A stretch of DNA of 64,000 bases, taken from assembly GCA_029531795.1 (NCBI GenBank), contig JAPEIS010000001.1, positions 2,046,001-2,110,000 on the forward strand, given 5' to 3'. This document shows, piece by piece, positions 57,366 to 64,000 of this stretch. The notes below the pieces were generated by a model. That model did not search any database and had not been told where the DNA came from. It saw nothing but the letters and a program-made list of their open reading frames with translations. This stretch comes from Sclerotinia nivalis (lineage: Eukaryota; Ascomycota; Leotiomycetes; Helotiales; Sclerotiniaceae). The position numbers were made by a program, and so were the translations under genes. The stretch's first letter is position 1; every line of letters begins with the position of its first letter.

Positions 57366-60300
57366 TTGATTTACAAATGGAAGATACTCCTGCCCCCTTT
57401 ACCCCTATCATACAACCCCGCTCCAGAACCCCTATTCGTATATTTAGATCTATCCATTCCGCTGTCCTCTTCAGCTTCCGCTTTACTAACCGATTCTCGG
57501 AATTCACAAACCTTTCTAGTATCTCTTTTAATAAATCGAATTAAACCTCTTTTTATTATTCAAGCAAATGTAGGTAAAGGAACGATTTCATACGAATTCG
57601 TTTTAGCTCTAGCAAATATAGATCAGATTGATATCATTCTGATCCAAGAATTATATATCTATAAGGACGTAGCAAAGAAAATCACAAAAACCTACCCCTC
57701 TTACGAAACCTTTACCCCTTTGGATAACTGGGAAAACACCCCCCGCATCCTTACCTACATCAAAAAGGGAATTGGATTTCATACAAACCAATTAAAACCT
57801 ATTATCTCTCGCGATCTGATTTTCCTACAATTCTCGTCCTCAAACCATTCGGTTTTCACAATTATTAACATTTACAACACTCCCCTTAATTACACAAAGA
57901 CCAATCAAACAATCAACTCGCTTCTTAACCTACAAAAGTTCCCTACGAACCCTACTTTAATACAAAGCGATTTCAATCTACATCATCCTAATTGAAACCC
58001 CCTTCGTATACCCATCTCCCCTTTTGCAAAACCTTTCGTAAACTAGATCAATTTATACAACCTTCGCTTTATCTCATCAATCGGAATCCCAATACATTCA
58101 AAAGGCAATATATTAGACCTAATCTTTCTATCAAACCCATATACAACAATCTCCTTCATAACTGAACATCTGGATTGCACTTCGGATTACAAAACTCTGA
58201 AGACCCTTCTATATTGGAATTGCCATAATATAAAGCCTGTTCCGAAATTACAGTTAAACTCATTGAACAACAAACTCTTTACAGAACTATTAACTACAGA
58301 TTTGTACAATCTCGATATCCCTACTAATCCATTCTCTACCAACGATCTAAACGTATTAGCTTTGAATCTTACACAATCCCTCAGAAATGCTTACGAAGGT
58401 TCAGCAAAAAGAACCACGAATGACCTACTCCGATAACCATAATGGAACGAGGATTGCAATGAGGTTACACGAATATATAGAATCACAAGGATATCAGAAA
58501 CTAAACGAACTTGTCGGAAATCGATTAGGAAAGCAAAACAATCCTTTTATTCTTCAAAAATTAATAAAATCGAAGATATAAATAACATCTTCCGGATAGC
58601 TAAATAGTATTAGACTATAGGCGTCTTCCGGTCCCCTTCATTAATAGATCCTACAGATCCTAGGATAACAAATACTATCGAAAAGAAATAGAAGGTTTTT
58701 GTTAAGAACTTATTAACGAATTCAGCCAAAATCGACGATATCCCTTTCGGAATTCCGATCAGCTTATCCCGCATTATCCCTTTCCCAAGTATTGATATAC
58801 AAGACCTTGAAATAGCCATTTTGAAAGCAGGTAATATAGTTCCAAGTGCAAACGAGATCCCTACAAGGATTATCCAAACCGTTTGGTCTTTGATCAAAGA
58901 TCTAGTCCTGCTTTTCTTCCAGAACTACCTTGAATTAGGCCATTACCCAGAGTGCTTCCGTTTTGCTACAATTGCGATCATTCCAAAGTCTAATAAAGCC
59001 GATTATACAAATCCAAAATCGTATCACCCTATCGTATTACTTTCGGTCCTTAGAAAGGGTCTAAAAAGGCTTATAGTAAAAAAGGTATTATAGCTAACTC
59101 TGAAATACAAAGTACTTGCGAATCAATAATTCGATACCCTCCCATTATACTCTTCAATAGATCTTATAATATATATAACCCACAATATTGAATTAGCATT
59201 GAAGAAAGGATTGAAAACGATCCTATTTATTATAAATATAAAAAACATTTTCGATATAATCCTCCTTGATTGATTGATTAACCGATTTAGAGAGCAAGAT
59301 TGGCCAAACAACTTAATCAAATGGATTCAATCCTTTACTATTAATCGCTTTATTCAAATACAATTGGATAGCGAAATTGGCCCAAAAACCAAATTGAATT
59401 GCGGTTTACTTCAAAACTCTCCAATCTCACCAATTCTGTTCATGCTTTACATTGCCCCTATTTTCTGGATGGGTAATCCTTCAAAAAGGTTCGGATATAC
59501 CGATGATATTGCTCTACTAGCTTCGTCCGATAGCCTACAGACAAACTGTGATACACTTCAGGTCGATATACAGGAAGCCCTGGATTGGGGGAAATCCGAA
59601 GGGATCACTTTCGACCCTAAAAAGTCTGAATTGATTCATTTCTACAAAGAGCACAACACTTTAAATGAGACTCCATCAGTACAGACTAATAATCTAAGAA
59701 TCGAAGAAAAGCCCGGCCCTTTTCGATAATTAAGAGTTTACTTTGATAGAAAGCTAAGTTTCAAACCTCATATCCGAATCCTTGCTGCAAAAGCCTTCAA
59801 GATAGCTAATACAATACAATCCCTCAACAATATATACCGCGAGATCCCTCCTTATCTCACAAAACGAGTAGCTATAACCTGTGCTTTGAAAAAATGCTAT
59901 TTTGTATCGGAGATATAATGGCCAGACCGAAATAGACCCAAACCCAATTTCCCGAACTACAGGATTTCGAACCAGATAGACAATCATCTGAATCTATTAA
60001 ACAAAATGGTATTATCTTGTGCGAAAGCTATCCTCCCAGTATTCAGAACAACCAATGCAGTAGTATTGTATGAAGAATCCAAACTCCGATCTTCAGAAAT
60101 CAAGTTGAACTTAATATTGTAGTTATACATTGCAAGAACGATCAGATTGGATCCTTATCATTCTTTACGAATTAGAATTAACAAAATGATCAAAGTTAAA
60201 AGTCTAAACAAACGATTATCAGATACAAGGTTTATAAGGTTTATTAGGGCCCTACCAATTACTGAACGAATTAACCTATTCGCTTTTTCTATATAAGAGT

Positions 60301-61204
60301 ATAAGGAATCCAGAGAGGAAACCGAACAACAAGTGACCGGTTTGAAGGGTAGATCAAAAATGCAAGCGGTTGAGGATTTCAAAGTCTTTCATATATTGAT
60401 TCCAAAGAGTGATATACAAATTTTCTCCGATAGCTTCAAAAGCGAAAGCAAGGATGGCATTACTGAAAGCAATTATATTATTATACAATTTGGTATTCAA
60501 GTAGTCTGTAACTCTTTTTCATTAAACTTCAATATAGAGGTTTTCGATACCGAAACCAAAACTACAATGAATAAAGCAATAAGGGTTTTAACCCTTCTAT
60601 CAATCAAATTCGCTACAGATCTTTGGATTTTCCTAGACAACTACAAGATGACCTTTAGATTGGATTCCTATTTCAATGATTCCTTCCAATCAGTTTTCGA
60701 GGACTTTTTGATATTAACCCAAACCTAGACTACTAGACCTAAACTCCTACATATTCCCCTAAACAGAATTCGAATCCGCTGGGTCCCCGGACAACGAAAC
60801 AGCCGACAAAGCAACAAAAGAAGGTGCTGCATTACCTTCCCCCCCAAACCCGATTTGTATATTAACATCTTTTAAAAGGATAATGAAAACCAATGCATAC
60901 AAAGCGGATACCCAATTATAGAATACAATCAGTTCTTTGTACTATAAGGACTTACTTTACATATATATAGATAATACAGTATCGTTTTTCTTAAAAAAAG
61001 CTATACTACATTACATCCTTGCAATTAGATTATAATACAGGGATTTTGCAATATACCACAAACACTTTAATTATATTATTATTTCTATATATTGCTTTTA
61101 TAAAAAAAGGAAAACCTTATTACATTTGTTCTTTTGCAAAAAAAAGAAAACGTATAAAACGCTTACAAAAATACCCCCCTCTAAAATTATTCTGTAGTTT
61201 CTAA
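57366..61204 (+). pseudogene. LINE ORF2 (endonuclease-reverse transcriptase-RNase H) remnant
   Basis: The endonuclease starts at about 57552 with IIQANVGKGTISYEFVLAL, has the catalytic-type LIQELYIY, YETFTPLDNW, LTYIKKGIGF and SDFNLHHP. Reverse transcriptase blocks follow in broken frames: LELGHYPECFRFATIAIIPK, SYHPIVLLSVLRK, GLLQNSPISPILFMLYIAP, RFGYTDDIALLAS (59490 region) and GITFDPKKSELIHF. The RNase H part includes RWVPGQ, then, after a frame change or small deletion near 60790, NETADKATKEGA. A final HxxF…C…HLFFCKK-like segment lies at about 61040-61150. In-frame stops occur throughout, so no full-length protein can be made. Confidence 0.85.
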
Positions 61205-61311
61205 GCTCCCCTCTTGGTATAATTAGACTAGCTGAATAGTTAGAAGCTACCAAATTCTATATAGAAATTTGCCTGCGGTATATAGCCGTTATTTAAAAAA
61301 AAAAAAAAATT

Positions 61312-63244
61312 TTTCTTTATTATTATTAAGACAAACGCAATTGGTAATTGTAGAATTGATAAGAACAGATAGAATACTCAAAAAAAAAAAAGGGGGGATA
61401 TATATAAAAGGCTAATCAATAAAATATATTTGAGGGGATTGGGAGAGAGATCAAGAGTAGTGATTCAGGAGATGAAGGAGGCCACAAAATAAAATACAAA
61501 GCTATATAGCTCAACCCTTTTCGCAACGGCAATCATATAAACCCTACCCTAACACTTTTAAAAACTGTATATATATATATACTACCTCTAGCTAACTAGT
61601 ACTCCACTCAAAGGCCTAAAACCCCTATGAGCGCCATTTGTCCAAATTGGAATCGGTGGCTAAAGGTTTCATGTGCACGCACGTGCGGCCTGCGGCCTAT
61701 GGCGATAAACAAATCAAATCAAATCAAATCAAATCAAATCAAATCAAATCAAATCAAATCAAATCAAATCAAATCAAATCAAATCAAATCAAATCAAAAT
61801 CAACATCATCCCATAGCAATCGAGATTTTAGCAAAAGTTTCCGGTGTAGAATGACTCTTCCGGTGTTCGATGCACTTCATAGAATCACCCTTCAAAATGG
61901 AGACATTCACGTGACGGGATGCTGTAAGGAATGCCAAGATGCTAGTGCGATTCAACTTAACATCTTCCGATCTTAAAATATCTTTCCAGTTATATCGTTG
62001 TGATATATTCGAATTTCCGACAAATTGGATTGCGAAAAGCCGCCAGTCGACATCTTGGCTTCTCATTGCAAACAATGATTTCGCGCTCGAGAATTAGAAA
62101 CCCGTGAAGGCCGAGAGATTGATTTGTGCTTGGAACTTCAAAGTTGTTTCAACTGGAAAAAATGGAGACTTGGCACAGCTCCATGCTCTGCACAACCCAA
62201 TGATCAGTGTCAACAAATCTCACCGGCTACATGGTCGGTAAGGATGAGTCGTGGATACTCATTGACCTTGGGATATTGAGATATATTCTCTCGGACGTAT
62301 TTACTCGAAAAGACGAGGTCGAAGTGTGCTATTACCTCAGTGTCGAGCTTATTTCACCACCGAGAAATCATGAAGTCAAGTACCGGTGGAGCGAAGGCAT
62401 TGTTTATCATTGAATGCTCCCCACATTATCGCTGTCTCGAGTCCACATGGCATCGTTGGAGGTGATCTATTATTAAGTCTTTTCAGGGCGGGTTTTGAGA
62501 TCACTGATTCAGTAAGTTACGGAAGGATTAGATATTACCAGTCACAACAACCTTATTAGTTCGGCTCGTCTAAATCATCTTTCCATTCCATTCATTGTTC
62601 TTCGGAGTTCGATAAGCATCGATCGAATTACTTCAGTCTTTGATTCCTTTCAGGTATTTTCGACAGATATAAAGTTATCGAACCTGAAGAGGAAGGTCGT
62701 GTCCATGTGGTTTTGAGACTTAGTAAGTTTCATTTGAAACCGTGCCTCCTAGTAAGATCGACGCACAGAACAACCTCCGCCCTATCAGGACTCTCTATTA
62801 CCCAATAACTATTGTTATTTTAGTTTTAGTCTCTGGTGAAAAATCCATTTCACGCAATGCCGGTACCTGTCATTGTTAGAGCTTGCGTTACAGTTTACTT
62901 CAACACTTGTCTGATTTAGGGCAGTCATTCCAAATAGAGTAGATACCGTGCCCTGATTGTCGTTTAGGAACCCATTCAGTCGGTGTTTTCTTCAATTGGA
63001 AGATACTACTGGAGTGATGGTAGCCTTGCTATGCACTCATCTTGCATTCTAGTCCCCTCTTCTTTTTCATCAAATCTAAACATCCTGATATTAACAATTA
63101 TTGTTGTTGACGACGCCGGCGCCGAACATGAGCTCACGTTGATACCTACGAACATAATGTTCACTCATGATTTTCTTTTCTTAACATTATTACCCATAGA
63201 TTGGGAACTTACATGATAATATTCCTTTTCAAATTTGTGCCGCG
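61312..63244. other. Intergenic with AAATC repeat
   Basis: About 1.9 kb between the LINE and the last gene. It contains A- and T-runs (61381-61392), the (AAATC)17 tract and ordinary unique sequence. ORFs at 61638-61976, 61806-62075 (minus), 62207-62413 and 62983-63216 have no recognisable motif and are not called. Confidence 0.5.
61711..61795. repeat. (AAATC)17 microsatellite
   Basis: Seventeen perfect AAATC units. They generate spurious NQIKS-type repeat peptides in all forward frames. Confidence 0.95.
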
Positions 63245-64000
63245 ATGACTATACCGGATGCCATTCAGACCTTGTCGGCTGCATTCTCATTGTTAGTTCA
63301 TCAACTCGAATGTCTTTAAAAGCTCTTGCTAACACTCAATATAGTGGTATACTTCTGCAGGCAGCAACAGGCGCATTTCTTGTATATTTTAGGGGTCATG
63401 GTTCAAATGTTTTCAAGGACGGCCGGAGGCTGGTCCTCTTACTGTTCTTGTTGTTTAGTGTATTGTGGGCACAAATCGATTTCTTGGAGCTCTTGATGCC
63501 GACGACGGGTACCGGAATTTGTCAGGCGGGATTAATATTTACAACGAGCTTCGATCAATTGGCAAGGGTGGCACTCGAACAGTTCTTGTTGTGGTCGATT
63601 GGTCATGGAACGAAGATTACCGCTATTCGAGCTATTTTACAAGGACTATTGGGCATTCGATTGATAGTGGGAGGTATTTTGGCCGGAGTTACTCGTCCTC
63701 AATTCACACCAACATGTGTCGCCAATACTTCGATATTACCGGTCGCAATTGTAGTTCTGGTCATGGACCTTATCATTGTTGGAGCTTTACTCGTCCAGGC
63801 TGGCTCTTTGGGAATGTTTAGAGACAGCCGTGAAGACCGAAAATTGCAGAATAGAGCTTTATTGCTTGTCATTGCAGGCTTCGCCATCTGGACTGTAGTA
63901 TGTGCTCGCAAAGTTTCTTTGACTCAAATGCTGATACAAATTTAGACCAGTGTACCCATGATTCTTGGGATACCTAGCATTGATTTAATTGTTCGAACTG
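63245..64000 (+). CDS. Conserved fungal multi-pass membrane protein, 5' part
   Basis: Exons 63245-63291, 63345-63897 and 63946 to beyond the right edge. Intron 1 is 53 bp (GTTAGT, branch GCTAAC, acceptor TATAG). Intron 2 is 48 bp (GTATGT…TTTAG). The model starts MTIPDAIQTLSAAFSFGILL. It has at least five hydrophobic segments, including GRRLVLLLFLLFSVLWAQID, VALEQFLLWSIG, LQGLLGIRLIVGGILAG and ILPVAIVVLVMDLIIVGALL, followed after the splice by TSVPMILGIPSIDLIVRT. This seven-helix-like pattern matches an uncharacterised membrane family widespread in Pezizomycotina, sometimes mislabelled in databases. No catalytic motif is visible. A longer ORF reading through intron 1 from 63235 exists but lacks a convincing start. 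The C-terminus is outside the window. Confidence 0.8.

Larger units (their letters stand above)
56040..61311 (+). mobile_element. Degenerate non-LTR retrotransposon (LINE, Tad1/I-like)
   Basis: A plus-strand element of about 5.2 kb with the standard LINE order: a gag-like ORF1, a zinc-knuckle-like cluster, an APE-type endonuclease, reverse transcriptase, RNase H and a C-terminal Cys/His motif, ending near an A14 tract at 61298-61311. The pol frame has many TAG, TAA and TGA stops, the DNA is AT-rich, and substitutions such as GYTDDIALL at the catalytic box are consistent with C-to-T/G-to-A drift typical of repeat-induced point mutation (RIP). Both ends are approximate. No target-site duplication was identified by eye. 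The element should be inactive. Confidence 0.88.

Noticed and set aside
61627..61976. ORFs with a QIKSN repeat
   Set aside because: They come from the AAATC microsatellite. All frames stay open because the unit lacks stops.

Overview
The window looks like a nuclear chromosome segment of a filamentous ascomycete, most likely a leotiomycete close to Botrytis/Sclerotinia. Genes carry several 45-100 bp introns with GT-AG ends and CTAAC-like branch sites, intergenic DNA is AT-rich with many microsatellites, and the gene content (hybrid histidine kinase, PDR-type ABC transporter, SREBP, SRA/YDG protein, Pth11/rhodopsin-like receptor) is typical of Pezizomycotina. The genus is an inference from protein flavour. 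Gene models below were spliced by eye and each was checked for reading phase across junctions.

Left part (1-13.1 kb): a minus-strand ORF of at least 538 codons running off the left edge; a three-exon LYR-motif succinate dehydrogenase assembly factor (SDHAF1/Sdh6); a frameshifted TPR relic; a five-exon fumarylacetoacetate hydrolase (FAH) family enzyme; a 2.9 kb gene-free stretch; a secreted class 3 lipase; and a GAF-HisKA-HATPase-REC hybrid histidine kinase.

Middle (17-38.5 kb): a six-exon synaptojanin-type phosphoinositide phosphatase (SAC plus 5-phosphatase, one GC-AG intron); two poorly resolved candidate genes around 22-23.8 kb; a seven-exon rhodopsin-domain receptor whose exon 2/3 junction is one base out of phase; an unidentified frameshifted gene relic at 28.3-28.7 kb; a 1480-residue PDR-type drug-efflux ABC transporter; and an SRA/YDG protein whose 5' part holds a tandem exon-intron duplication.

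Right part (38.5-64 kb): an AT-rich gene-poor block, a small coiled-coil gene, an SREBP-type bHLH membrane-bound transcription factor, the assimilatory nitrite reductase gene, a decayed LINE of the Tad1/I-like type (gag-like ORF1, then endonuclease, reverse transcriptase and RNase H), and the 5' part of a conserved fungal multi-pass membrane protein cut by the right edge.

The genes do not form one pathway. They are housekeeping and environmental-response genes (sterol/hypoxia sensing, nitrate assimilation, drug efflux, phosphoinositide turnover) separated by repeat-rich DNA. The most unusual signals are the duplicated exon-intron unit in the SRA gene, a recurring intergenic 9-mer (TACGGAGTA), the out-of-phase receptor splice junction, an unknown gene relic, and a Ser/Thr repeat insertion inside the Rieske domain of nitrite reductase. 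I found no convincing wholly new multi-gene system.
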